64,000 nt of DNA from Streptomyces sp. 6-11-2 (GCF_006540305.1 NZ_BJOR01000001.1:3782001-3846000), one strand, 5' to 3'; shown: positions 8,650 through 17,153, numbered from the stretch's first letter. A program made the numbers and translations. The notes: generated from the letters alone by a model not told the origin.

Positions 8650-9392
8650 GCGGCCACCCCCAGTGCAGGGGCGTGGGCGGTGAGGAACGCGCGGCCGATC
8701 CACTCGGTGTAGGCGGGCGGGAGTGCCTCGCGCAGCCGAAGGTGGTCGGTGGACCAGTCGATGCCCTTGGCCTCGCGGATCTCGGCGACGGTGGCCTTTC
8801 CTCCACCGGCGCCGTAGGCGGCGACGTAAGGACCGTCCCGGTACTCGCCGTGGCGCCACCCGCGCACGTAGCCCCGGTGCCGAGGGTGCGCGGGCTGCAC
8901 GGTCGTCCAGCCGCCCAGCTCGAAGTAGCGGTGCATGAGCACGCCTAGCCCGAACTGTTCTCCGCACAGCCGGATGTCCTTGCGGACCTCGGAGCCGGCC
9001 ACGTTCTCGATCACGTACGGCCGTCCAGTGGCCTCCAGGGCGGCGCGGGTGGGGACGATGAGCCTGGGGTAGGCCCGGCCGATCCTGGCGTTGCGGGCGG
9101 CGTTCGTGCCCTTGGTCGGGGCGCCCTCCCCCTGGCACGGCGGGGACGCGTGGATGAAGTCGAACTCGTGGCCGTGCTCGCGGATGAACTCCACGGCGTC
9201 GCCCTGGTGGAACGCGTCGCCCCGATAGTCCGGTTGTGCCTGAATGTCGACGCCGGTGACGTGGCAGTTCTTGAACGCGCGCCGGTAGCCCTCGGTGCCG
9301 CCGCCGATGCAGCAGTAGGCGTCCAGCACCCGAAGGGGCTCGATCCGGGAGAGTAAGGCGAGCACTCGCCCCAGGGTGGTGGGTTGGGTCAT
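8646..9392 (-). CDS. DNA cytosine-5 methyltransferase, orphan
   Basis: A 248-aa C5 methyltransferase with SAM motif I LDAYCCIGGGTEGY, the catalytic motif IV ASPPCQGEG and motif VI YVIENVAGS. It is shorter than usual (over 300 aa), with a reduced target-recognition region. No restriction enzyme is nearby, so a role in protecting element DNA from host restriction or marking it during transfer is inferred. ATG at 9392 is chosen for GGAGG nine bases upstream. It overlaps the primase-polymerase by 4 bp, tying methylation to the replication operon. Confidence 0.85.
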   Translation of the reverse strand: MTQPTTLGRVLALLSRIEPLRVLDAYCCIGGGTEGYRRAFKNCHVTGVDIQAQPDYRGDAFHQGDAVEFIREHGHEFDFIHASPPCQGEGAPTKGTNAARNARIGRAYPRLIVPTRAALEATGRPYVIENVAGSEVRKDIRLCGEQFGLGVLMHRYFELGGWTTVQPAHPRHRGYVRGWRHGEYRDGPYVAAYGAGGGKATVAEIREAKGIDWSTDHLRLREALPPAYTEWIGRAFLTAHAPALGVAA

Positions 9393-9431
9393 GCTGGGAG
9401 ACCTCCAACAGGTCAGTTGCTGGCTGGTTGG

Positions 9432-9476
9432 CAAGGGCGGCCCCGCGTTCATTGGCGTGAGGTGGGGCCGCCCTTG
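9432..9476 (-). terminator. Intra-operon hairpin upstream of the methyltransferase
   Basis: A 13-bp perfect stem (CAAGGGCGGCCCC with GGGGCCGCCCTTG) around a 19-base loop, directly after the stop of the small membrane protein gene. No T tract. It could partly terminate or process the transcript between the transfer and replication modules. Confidence 0.55.
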
Positions 9477-9482
9477 GCGTAG

Positions 9483-9935
9483 CTACTGGTAGAAGCGGTT
9501 GCGCTTGATGACGGCCTTGCGGATGTTGACCGTGGTTCCGGCCTTGGTGCCGTGCGTGCTGAAGATCTGCACGGCGATCCATCCGCCGAAGACGACGGCG
9601 GCGAGGGTGATGAGCTGAGTGACCAGCGCGGCCAGGGCGGTGACGAACGCGGTGAGCATCAGCAGTCCGCCGCATGCGGCGAGGAACCCGACGCCTCCGA
9701 GGGCGACGTTCACCGCCGTCCGGGAGACGGCCGGCTTGGCCGCAAGAGGTTCGGGCTGCATGGGGGTGACGGCGTAGCCGGTGACAACACGGTCGTCCGG
9801 GAGGACGACGCTCGCCACGGCCGGGACGTTGCCGGGCTGCACCGGCACGAGGGGGGCCGCGTGCGGCACGGCGGGGGTGAGGGGCACGGGCTGATGGACT
9901 TCCACGGCCCGTATGGCGGGGTACTGGTCAGTCAT
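9483..9935 (-). CDS. Small AICE membrane protein (SpdB-like)
   Basis: A 150-aa protein. A proline-rich N-terminal 70 residues precede two adjacent membrane segments (about 75-125: NVALGGVGFLAACGGLLML and ALAALVTQLITLAAVVFGG) and a basic C-terminal tail (VNIRKAVIKRNRFYQ). Size, topology and location next to traB match the plasmid-spread (Spd) proteins that help distribute Streptomyces plasmids between mycelial compartments. The family assignment is by context; the sequence itself has no diagnostic motif. Confidence 0.6.
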   Translation of the reverse strand: MTDQYPAIRAVEVHQPVPLTPAVPHAAPLVPVQPGNVPAVASVVLPDDRVVTGYAVTPMQPEPLAAKPAVSRTAVNVALGGVGFLAACGGLLMLTAFVTALAALVTQLITLAAVVFGGWIAVQIFSTHGTKAGTTVNIRKAVIKRNRFYQ

Positions 9936-9958
9936 GGCGGGTGGGTCCTTTCCTGGGG

Positions 9959-10210
9959 TCAGCGGGTGCCAGCGCGGCGGGTGCGGGTCCAGACGTTCCA
10001 GATGTGGCGGCCGACGCGTATGCGGATGCCGTGGCCGTGGCAGCGGCGGCAGTCCTTGCCGCGCTTGGGCTTGCCCTTGCGGTCGTAGGTGAGGGCGTGG
10101 CCCATGCCGTCGCACTTGCGGCAGGGTCCGAACGGCTGGAGCCAGCACCGCACGCCATAACAGAACGTGACGGCGAGCAGGCAGACGCTAGCGAGGAGCG
10201 AGAGGGTCAC
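9959..10210 (-). CDS. Small membrane protein with a DnaJ-type zinc-ribbon motif
   Basis: An 83-aa protein with one N-terminal membrane segment (LSLLASVCLLAVTFCYGV) followed by two CxxC pairs, PCRKCDGMG and DCRRCHGHG, spaced as in DnaJ-like zinc fingers, and a basic tail. GTG at 10210 is preferred because GGGAG precedes it; another in-frame GTG lies at 10252. It ends 23 bp before the next small membrane gene, so it is in the transfer-related operon. Role unknown; a membrane-anchored partner of TraB or Spd proteins is a guess from position. Confidence 0.65.
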   Translation of the reverse strand: MTLSLLASVCLLAVTFCYGVRCWLQPFGPCRKCDGMGHALTYDRKGKPKRGKDCRRCHGHGIRIRVGRHIWNVWTRTRRAGTR

Positions 10211-10341
10211 GAGGGGGCTCCCAGAGGGGTTTCGAGGGTTTCCGCAGGTCACCCGCTAGGTGCTAGCGGGCTGATCAGGGGCCGTTTTGGTCGCTAGCGA
10301 GGTTGCTAGGTCTAGCGACGTGGGTTGCTAGACTTAGCAAC
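10186..10341. repeat. CTAG-rich repeat cluster downstream of traB (candidate clt or operator)
   Basis: Six CTAG tetramers, rare in this genome type, lie between 10256 and 10333, plus one at 10188. They form an 11-bp direct repeat CGCTAGCGAGG (10186-10196 and 10292-10302), the hairpin CCCGCTA/TAGCGGG (10253-10270), and GTTGCTA/TAGCAAC around four bases (10325-10342). In Streptomyces plasmids the clt transfer locus beside traB has 8-bp repeats read by the TraB winged helix. Position and repeats fit that; an operator for the small membrane genes is the alternative. Confidence 0.5.
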
Positions 10342-10350
10342 GTTTCGCGG

Positions 10351-12603
10351 CTACTTCGCACCCTGCTTCTTGTTGCGCTCCGTGACGGCGTCGATGATGT
10401 GCTGACGCTCGATGCCGCGCCGGTTGGCGCCCTTGCCGGACTCCGTCTTGCCCCACACCTGGTCCGTCTTGATGCCGTAGGGCTTGAGCGCGGCGGCGAG
10501 CTGGTCAGCCTTGGCGCGGCCCTCCAGCGCGGCCCACTCGCCGTACGCGTCCGGGTTGAGTTCGGCGAGACGGTCCACGATGGTCTCGGACCACACCTTG
10601 TCCTCGCGCCGGCCGAGGACAGCGGCGACGTCACCGAGGATCGCGTCCGCGCCGCGCGTGCTGGTCGTCTCGCCCACCGCGTCACCGGTCAGGGTTCCCT
10701 CCTCCTCCCGCAGGGTGCGGGCCCGGGTGAGGACGGTGTCCGCGTCGCGGCCGTCGGCGAGGTAGGTGCGCACGATCCCCGAGTCGTCCGACATGCCCTT
10801 GCACAGCCCGACGCCCTTGTGGGACTTGAGCAGCTTGGACGCGTCCAGACCCTCGGAGTAGGAGCCGGCGCCGAGGACGACGTCGGAGACCTGCCAGGAA
10901 CCGACCCGCAGGGAGAACCGGGCCTGATGCTGGTCACGCAGCACCGACGGGCATGCGGTGTCGTCCGGCTTCTGCGTGGAGTTCATGACCGAGACACCGA
11001 CCGCGGGGGCGACGCGGGCGAGGTAGACCAGCAGCTCAAGCACCGTCTTGCCGTGCACGGGGTGCTGCAAGTACTCCTGCACCTCGTCCACGACGACCAG
11101 GGTCAGGGGCATGTTCAGCTTCTTGTCCCGGCTGATCTCGGGGGTGAGCTTGCCCTCGGGGCAGATGTGCAGGGGGAGTTCGGACAGCCGGTGGTAGCGG
11201 TCCTCGACGTCCGCCTTGAGTTCCATCAGGGCGTTGATGAGGTGCTCGACGGGGTCGACGCCGTTGCGGGGCACGATGCCGAACCCGATGCGGTGCGCGA
11301 CCTTGGTGAACGCGCGCCAGTCCGGCGACGCCTTGCCGTCGAACACGATCAGCCGCACGTGCGGGTCCAGGGCGGCGGCGAGGGCGATCGTGCGGGCGGA
11401 GAACGTCTTGCCCTGCCTCGGGACTGCGCCGACCAGCAGCGACAGCCACAGCATCGACGCCATGACCGGGTTGCCGCGCTCGTCGACACCCCAGGGGAAC
11501 GGCTTCCAGAAGTCCACCCGCGTCGCACCGAGCAGCGGGGTGCGGCCGGCCGGGACGGCGAGCGGGTCACGGTCGGCGATCCAGTAGGACACCCGCCGGC
11601 CGCTGGTCTCGTCCTTGTCCAGGAACAGTTGGGTAGGGGCGATGTCCATGCCGGAGGCGAGGCGGGAGTGCGCCTTGACGGCGTCCTCGAACGTCTTGCC
11701 GTACGGCAGGTCGACGACCACCCGCCACCCGTCGCCGTCCCGCCCGATCGGGCGCGGGAAGGCGATCGACTGTCCCTTGGTCGTCAGGCCGGACGCCTCG
11801 TGGGCGCGGACGACGATGTCCGAGGACAGCTTGCGCTTGCGGAACGTCACCTTCGCGCGGTCGATGAGCGGCCGGTCCGCCGGTGCCCCGGACAGACCGA
11901 GGGCGGTGGTCAGGGCGGCGACGGACAGCAGGACCAGCCACGACGGGGCCATGAAGTACACGACGAGCACGGCGACCAGGCCGACGAACCCGCCCATCGC
12001 GGCGACGATGCCCCGCAGGCGGACGCGGTCGTTGCGCTGACGGGACAGCTTCAGGTACTCGCCGGCGTCCTCGGCGGCCACGGCCGCGAGCCGCAGCGCC
12101 TTGCCCTCGGCGTCGAACACCCACCGGCCGACGGCGGTCGACCAGCGCCATGCACCGCGCGGCGAGTAGGCGAGCAGCTTGGGCGTGTAGACGCAGGGCA
12201 GGCGCACGGCGTGGTAGCCAGCCACGGTGGAGTAGTGGCGGACGGCCCACTTGCGCACGGCCTTGCGCTGGTCGGGGAGTTTCACCCAGTCCGGCAGCAC
12301 CGGCAGACGGTTCTTGTCCCGCTCCTGCATCCACTCCGTCACCGACGGCGGGTAGACCTCCCGGGGCGGGTCGACCGGGGCGCCCTCGGCAAGTCCCTCG
12401 GCGTCCGGGTCGTCGGTGTCGGGAAGTTCGGCCTCCCACGCACCGGCCTTGACCTCCACCGGCGCGGCCGGGGCGGGGACGGTGGGCGTCGGGTCGGTGG
12501 CGGGGGTGGTCTTTTCCAGCGGGAACGGCAGCACGGCGGCCGTCCGCTCCTGCGGGGTGTTGTCCGGGGTGTTCGGGGGCGGGAACGCGGTGTTCTCGGT
12601 CAC
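10351..12603 (-). CDS. traB: TraB-type FtsK/SpoIIIE DNA translocase for conjugation
   Basis: A 750-aa hexameric pump that moves double-stranded element DNA to recipient mycelium. It has a disordered proline-rich start (1-80), two membrane segments at about 198-237, an FtsK-type motor with Walker A GAVPRQGKT (392-400) and Walker B TLVVVDEVQ (501-509), and a basic winged-helix-like C-terminus (about 690-750) expected to read clt. The start is GTG at 12603 with GAAGGAG upstream. It is the single essential transfer protein of AICEs, consistent with the absence of a relaxase. Confidence 0.9.
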   Translation of the reverse strand: MTENTAFPPPNTPDNTPQERTAAVLPFPLEKTTPATDPTPTVPAPAAPVEVKAGAWEAELPDTDDPDAEGLAEGAPVDPPREVYPPSVTEWMQERDKNRLPVLPDWVKLPDQRKAVRKWAVRHYSTVAGYHAVRLPCVYTPKLLAYSPRGAWRWSTAVGRWVFDAEGKALRLAAVAAEDAGEYLKLSRQRNDRVRLRGIVAAMGGFVGLVAVLVVYFMAPSWLVLLSVAALTTALGLSGAPADRPLIDRAKVTFRKRKLSSDIVVRAHEASGLTTKGQSIAFPRPIGRDGDGWRVVVDLPYGKTFEDAVKAHSRLASGMDIAPTQLFLDKDETSGRRVSYWIADRDPLAVPAGRTPLLGATRVDFWKPFPWGVDERGNPVMASMLWLSLLVGAVPRQGKTFSARTIALAAALDPHVRLIVFDGKASPDWRAFTKVAHRIGFGIVPRNGVDPVEHLINALMELKADVEDRYHRLSELPLHICPEGKLTPEISRDKKLNMPLTLVVVDEVQEYLQHPVHGKTVLELLVYLARVAPAVGVSVMNSTQKPDDTACPSVLRDQHQARFSLRVGSWQVSDVVLGAGSYSEGLDASKLLKSHKGVGLCKGMSDDSGIVRTYLADGRDADTVLTRARTLREEEGTLTGDAVGETTSTRGADAILGDVAAVLGRREDKVWSETIVDRLAELNPDAYGEWAALEGRAKADQLAAALKPYGIKTDQVWGKTESGKGANRRGIERQHIIDAVTERNKKQGAK

Positions 12604-12633
12604 GATGTACGTCGCTCCTTCAAGGGGAGTTGA

Positions 12634-12672
12634 GGGCCCGACCGGTTGCTGTGGAGGCGGGCGGTCGGGCCC
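12634..12672 (-). terminator. Hairpin between the RRQRL gene and traB
   Basis: A 10-bp perfect stem, GGGCCCGACC (12634-12643) with GGTCGGGCCC (12663-12672). It lies between the stop of the zinc-protein gene and the traB start, so it may set the traB expression level. Confidence 0.5.
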
Positions 12673-12684
12673 GGCGGCAGACGT

Positions 12685-13019
12685 TCAGGGGTGGCGCGGT
12701 TCCTCGGGGTAGGCGCAGGGCACGCACGCGCCGAGGGACGGCGGGATGACGTATCCGGCGTCGCGGCGGCAAGCGGGACAGGTGCGGCGGGCGGTGTTGG
12801 CCTTGGCCAGGGCCGCCCACTTCGCGGGGGTCATGGGCCGGACCGGCTTGGCCAGGTCGACCCGGTAGAGGTAGGCGACCAGCGGGGCCCGGCGGCGGCG
12901 CGGCCGTTCGAGCTGAGCGGCCACATCCTGACCACCGGGCCGCAGGTTCCGGGCCCGCAGTTGGCGGCGGGTGGCGTAGCCGTCCGGGGCGAGGTGCCAC
13001 CGGAAGACGGGCAGCGTGG

Positions 13020-13023
<4 letters not shown>
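12685..13023 (-). CDS. RRQRL motif-containing zinc-binding protein
   Basis: A 112-aa basic protein belonging to a small family common on Streptomyces AICEs. It has the signature ATRRQLRARNLRPGGQ (the RRQRL box, here RRQL), then AYLYRVDLAKP, and a C-terminal zinc ribbon TCPACRRDAGYVIP with a second Cys pair ACVPC. Function is unknown; its constant place next to traB suggests a role in transfer or its control. It overlaps the GGDEF gene by 4 bp. Confidence 0.75.
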
Positions 13024-13633
<610 letters not shown>

Positions 13634-13637
<4 letters not shown>

Positions 13638-14752
13638 GGCGTCACCGCCGTGGTGGCGCGCTCGGCGAGGAGGGCGTCACGCAGCTTGCGGGCGTTCGCG
13701 GGCGAGGTGCGCAGGGCCCGGCGGATGCCCTCCCCGGTCACCTCAGCGTCCGTCCATCCGGCCGTTGCCTTGCGCGCCTCCGCCATGAGCTGGTCGGCGG
13801 TGCGGCGGGTGCGGGTCGACTTGGCGGCGACCGGGACACGGCCCGTCGCCCGACGCGGCCCGGTCGATGCGGCTGGCACCGAACGAGCGGGCGGCGGGGC
13901 GATTGGGACCGGTTTCACCGCCGGGGCGACGGGGGGCATCGGCTTCATGCCGGCGCCCGACTTGCCGAGGTCCACCGGCGCCGGGTCGGGGACCGCGAGC
14001 CGGGTCAGGACGACCGTGGCCGGGGTCGATACGGCCAGGTCAGAGGTAGACCGTTCTCGACTACTTCCAGTCGATTCATCCATATTTGCGACTGAGGAGG
14101 GATCGAGGGTCGCCGTGCCGAACATCGAGGCGAGGGCCGCGTCCGCGCCGTCGGTGATACGGGTGCGCTGGACGTCCAGCAGCCTCGATCCGAGGGCGAC
14201 GTCCCCGACCCCGACCTTGCGGGCGAGGCGCCACGACTTGCGCTCTGACCACTTCTTGACCCGATCGCTCGGGTGGTGGGCGGCGCGGGCGCGGTGGTAG
14301 GCGAGGGCCTGGACGATGTCGGCGGTGCGCCGCTCGTTCTCGGCGTCGCGGCCGTCGGTGTGGACGACGATCCGGCGGGCGAGGAATGCCATGCCTTCCG
14401 CCGAGACGGACATGCCCAGCGGGGTGAGTGCGTAGACGACGGTGCGGCCCGGGTCGGGGGCGGCCATGGCGGCCATGACGGACGCGGCGGCTGGCAGCAG
14501 CCACAGCCCCAGCCGGACGACGCGGGGCGAGGACTGGCCCAGCATGGTCAGCCCCAGCAGGACCAGGGCGAGCACGGCCGTCGCGCCCTCGCCGGCACCG
14601 AGGGCACCGAGCGCGGTCCCGGAGCCGTAGGCGTGCCCGATGTTGCTGTAGGTGCCGATACCGCCGACCACGCCCGTGGCGAGCATCGGCGCGAACGCGG
14701 CCGTCAGTACGCCCTTCTGTACGGTCGTGAGTTCCTGCGTCGGGGTGCTCAT
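13634..14752 (-). CDS. Membrane Spd-like protein with C-terminal helix-turn-helix-like tail
   Basis: A 372-aa protein. Four membrane segments occupy about residues 15-130 (for example VLTAAFAPMLATGVVGGIG and GATAVLALVLLGLTML). A charged region follows (HHPSDRVKKWSERKSW), then a long Pro/Ala linker, and a C-terminal 50-residue part (ADQLMAEARKATAGW ... NARKLRDALLAE) that resembles the tail helix-turn-helix of AICE DUF2637-like spread proteins. The place between DUF6284 and traB matches SpdB-type genes. The family is assigned mainly from topology and context. Confidence 0.6.
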
Positions 14753-15018
14753 GCCGCACCACCCGGCATCGTCGCGCCGGCCGTGCGGTTGGTCAGGTCC
14801 CGCCGGGCGGCGAGGACCCGGTTGCGGGCCCGGCGGATGCGGCGCGTGTCGACGTCGTTCGCGGGGTGGTCCAGGGCCTTGATCTGCGCGTCCAGCAGGG
14901 CGACCTCCGCCAGGATCAGCGGGGACTCCTGCTCGATCGCGTCCAGCTCCGCGAGCGTCGGCTCACGGTCGAACTCGTCGGCGGTAACAACCACCTGAAC
15001 AGCACCGATGTGCCTCAT
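14749..15018 (-). CDS. DUF6284 family protein
   Basis: An 89-aa charged helical protein with the DUF6284 features REPTLAELDAIEQESPLILAE and RRIRRARNRVLAARR. These proteins occur at the head of transfer operons of Streptomyces AICEs; function unknown. It overlaps the following gene by 4 bp (ATGA), and it is the first gene after the control region, so the transfer operon promoter should lie in 15019-15120. GAGAGGA precedes the ATG by ten bases. Confidence 0.75.
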   Translation of the reverse strand: MRHIGAVQVVVTADEFDREPTLAELDAIEQESPLILAEVALLDAQIKALDHPANDVDTRRIRRARNRVLAARRDLTNRTAGATMPGGAA

Positions 15019-15379
15019 GGGTCTTGGTTCCTCTCACCAGGAACGGCCCGACAGCGGTCCCGGGTCTAGCCACCCGGGGCCGCGCGCCGTTGAAGTCGGA
15101 ACATCCAGCTCCCCTCAGCGCTGCACGTACGAGACGTGCAGCGGAGGCAACCGGCCCGCGCTCGCTGAGCTGCGGGAAGGTCGGATTGCGCTGTACCTCA
15201 CGCGGGATTCCGCGTGGCCGCCTACTTGGCCGAGGAGAGGCGGCGTGATCCCCATTCAGTTGTCAAAGGACGAACGCTGCCTTCGTACTCACCCCCGCCT
15301 GAGCTGAGGCTTTCCTCCGGACGTGCATGTACAGCAGAGTCGTACGTGACACCCCGTCTGACTTGTCTGGAGGAGTGCC
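15019..15379. promoter_or_regulatory. AICE divergent control region
   Basis: A gene-free region between the leftward transfer operon and the rightward leader ORF, repressor and GNAT genes. It contains a perfect 9-bp hairpin, GCTGCACGT and ACGTGCAGC (15120-15142), and the first of two near-identical ACTTGTnnGGAGGAGT boxes (15361-15376). It is the obvious place for the master promoters, by analogy with KorSA control of pSAM2. Confidence 0.6.
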
Positions 15380-15446
15380 ATGGCAAAAGATTGCATGAGT
15401 CGCGCTTGGCGAGTCAAGCCCCCTGGTCTAACTTGTACGGAGGAGT
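15361..15446 (+). repeat. Paired ACTTGTnnGGAGGAGT boxes
   Basis: Two 16-bp boxes, 15361-15376 and 15431-15446, differ only at two adjacent bases (CT versus AC) and are 70 bp apart. The first supplies the Shine-Dalgarno of the 24-aa ORF, the second lies just before the GntR gene. They combine a possible repressor half-site (CTTGTAC) with a ribosome binding site. Confidence 0.6.
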
Positions 15447-15454
15447 TGGAGTAG
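15380..15454 (+). CDS. 24-aa ORF upstream of the GntR repressor (possible leader peptide)
   Basis: ATG at 15380 is preceded by GGAGGAG at ideal spacing and reads 24 codons (MAKDCMSRAWRVKPPGLTCT then EELE) to TAG at 15452-15454, ending 8 bp before the GntR start. No homologue is known to me. The strong ribosome binding site and tight junction suggest translation and coupling to the repressor gene, but an ORF this short could be chance. Confidence 0.4.
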   Translation: MAKDCMSRAWRVKPPGLTCTEELE

Positions 15455-15461
15455 AGGGGAA

Positions 15462-16241
15462 GTGTCGTCAGTGCGACGCGGTATGACGAAGGCTCAGGAA
15501 ATCGCCTATGACCTGCGCGAACAGATCCTGTCTGGGGTGTTGGCGGGGGGTGAGGCACTCCCCAGCGAGTCGAAGATGATGAGCCAGTACGGCTACAGCC
15601 GCGAGACCATCCGCGCCGGCGTGCGCTTGCTGATTGATGAAGGTCTCGTCGTCACAGGCCAGGGCCAAGGGAAGTACGTCCGCGAGGATTACCCGCCCGT
15701 CGTGTGGAACTGGACGACGCTGGAGAGCCGGAGTCGTCACGAAACCGCCGTTGAGGGCCGAACCGCCGGTGACCAGTGGGCAAGCGTGATTTCGGAGAAC
15801 GGCAACGCGCCCCGGCAAGACATCACTGTGTCGATCGTGGAGCCTCCGTCCCACGTACGCGAGCGCCTCGAACTCCCCGAAAACGGCTTGGCCGTGGCAC
15901 GGAAGCGCGTCCGGTTCATAGACAACCGGCCCTACGCACTGGCTGACTCGTACTTCCCCCAGGAGCTGGTGAACGGCACCCCCCTGATGGAGCCGCGAGA
16001 CGTCTCCGCGCCCGGCGGCATCCTGGCCTCCGTGGGACTGGTCCAAGCCAAGTACGTGGATGAGATCTCCGTACGCATGCCGACGCGTGCGGAGGCTGAA
16101 CTGCTCGCCCTACCTGCGGCAACGCCCATTGCCGAGCACACCAGAACGGGCTATGACGCGGACGGTCGCCCCCTCCGCTGCATGGTCACAATCCTCCCCG
16201 GAGACAGGCACAAGATCCTCTATGAAGTCAGCACGGACTGA
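15462..16241 (+). CDS. GntR-family (HutC/UTRA) repressor, KorSA-like
   Basis: A 259-aa regulator. The N-terminal winged helix (about 10-75) has AQEIAYDLREQI, LPSESKMMSQYGYSRETIR and GLVVTGQGQGKYVR; the C-terminal UTRA ligand domain has the typical VARKRVRFIDNRPYALADSYFP and PIAEHTRTGYDADGRPL. In pSAM2 the equivalent protein KorSA represses the activator of excision, replication and transfer. GTG at 15462 is used, with ATG at 15483 as the alternative. The gene faces away from the transfer operon and overlaps the GNAT gene by 20 bp. Confidence 0.88.
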   Translation: MSSVRRGMTKAQEIAYDLREQILSGVLAGGEALPSESKMMSQYGYSRETIRAGVRLLIDEGLVVTGQGQGKYVREDYPPVVWNWTTLESRSRHETAVEGRTAGDQWASVISENGNAPRQDITVSIVEPPSHVRERLELPENGLAVARKRVRFIDNRPYALADSYFPQELVNGTPLMEPRDVSAPGGILASVGLVQAKYVDEISVRMPTRAEAELLALPAATPIAEHTRTGYDADGRPLRCMVTILPGDRHKILYEVSTD

Positions 16242-16839
16242 GTACCTCCGCCCCGCGAGGGCGGAGGACGTACCCGCCCTCTTGGCACTCCGCACTGAAG
16301 CGGAAGGGTGGCTACGCACCAAGGGAACGGACCAGTGGAGCGACCCGGAGACGGGTGAACGGGCCATCGGCAAATGGCGAGTCAGCATAGATGAGGGGCG
16401 TGCATGGGTCGTCGTGAACGAGCAGGACACGGTGCTTGCGACCGTGAGTCGTGGACCTGTTGACCGGGACTTCTGGACGGACACCGATCGCCCTGAGTCA
16501 GCGCTGTACCTGTACAAGCTGATGGTCGCGCGCGAAGCGTCCGGCCGACACCTCGGCACGCGGGTCATCGACTGGATGTCCCGCCTTGCCGCGCTTGAGG
16601 GCCGAAGCTGGGTGCGCATCGACACGTGGCGCACGAACGCAGGACTGCACACTTACTATGAGCGGCTGGGATTCAGGCACGTGCGCACTGAGGCGCCGTC
16701 TCACAGGCTCTCGGGCTGGCTAGCCCAACGGCCGGCGGGTGAGGTGGCGTTGCCGCATGATCTGTTGCCCGTTGGCCCCTATGACGAGCGGTGCGACCAC
16801 GCGGGCAGGCTTATGGAGGTGCCGCACCAACAGGGCTGA
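16222..16839 (+). CDS. GNAT-family N-acetyltransferase
   Basis: A 205-aa cytoplasmic protein opening with YLRPARAEDVPALLALR, with the acetyl-CoA segment LYLYKLMVAREASGRHLGTRVIDW and the closing GNAT strand NAGLHTYYERLGFRHV. The ATG at 16222 is inside the end of the GntR gene, so the two are translated as a pair. GNAT cargo next to GntR repressors recurs on Streptomyces AICEs; substrate unknown. It is the last gene before attR. Confidence 0.82.
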   Translation: MKSARTEYLRPARAEDVPALLALRTEAEGWLRTKGTDQWSDPETGERAIGKWRVSIDEGRAWVVVNEQDTVLATVSRGPVDRDFWTDTDRPESALYLYKLMVAREASGRHLGTRVIDWMSRLAALEGRSWVRIDTWRTNAGLHTYYERLGFRHVRTEAPSHRLSGWLAQRPAGEVALPHDLLPVGPYDERCDHAGRLMEVPHQQG

Positions 16840-16914
16840 CACTGCCGAGTGCGGGGGTGCTCCTCTTCTGAGTGAGGGTCCGGGCGGCACAGCTGGGCCC
16901 TCGCTGGGCCCTCC

Positions 16915-16974
16915 GAAGACGACCAACGACGACAGGCAACGACCACTAACGACCGCCTGACCGCAGGTCAGGTA
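16915..16974. repeat. AACGAC repeats near attR (candidate integrase arm sites)
   Basis: AACGAC occurs at 16925-16930, 16938-16943 and 16948-16953, followed by the inverted repeat CTGACC-GCA-GGTCAG. Such short repeats 70-110 bp inside an attachment site are typical arm-type or Xis sites. No gene lies between 16840 and 17020. Confidence 0.45.
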
Positions 16975-17017
16975 GGCAGTGCACCCCTCTGACCAGGGGC
17001 GAAAAACGGGCCCGCCA

Positions 17018-17038
17018 GACCCAGGGCAAGAAGAAGTA
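17018..17038. repeat. attR of the AICE
   Basis: The right copy of the core, perfect over 17021-17038. In this copy the codons again read Gln-Gly-Lys-Lys-Lys-stop, so excision restores the gpmA 3' end and joins it to its native terminator 12 bp downstream. Confidence 0.9.
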
Positions 17039-17049
17039 AATCGCATTGA

Positions 17050-17089
17050 TCAAGCCCCCTGCCTGCGGGTTTTCCGCGGGTAGGGGGCT
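17050..17089 (+). terminator. Native gpmA terminator, displaced by the AICE
   Basis: Stem AAGCCCCCT..CTGCGGG with CCGCGGGTAGGGGGCTT around TTTT. It lies just beyond attR and would follow the gpmA stop in the empty site. Confidence 0.75.
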
Positions 17090-17126
17090 TGTCGCCGTGC
17101 TGGGGCCGTGAGGTACCACGTCACCC

Positions 17127-17153
17127 CCCCCCGTTTCCAGAGATGGAAACCGG
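17127..17153. terminator. Hairpin in the gap before the PD40 gene
   Basis: CCCCGTTTCCA pairs with TGGAAACCGGGG around GAGA with one bulged base. No T run. It may be a second terminator; nothing else is seen in 17090-17292. Confidence 0.4.

Noticed and set aside
10303..12633. 776-codon open frame opposite traB
   Set aside because: High G+C gives long antisense frames; TraB has intact FtsK motifs on the other strand.
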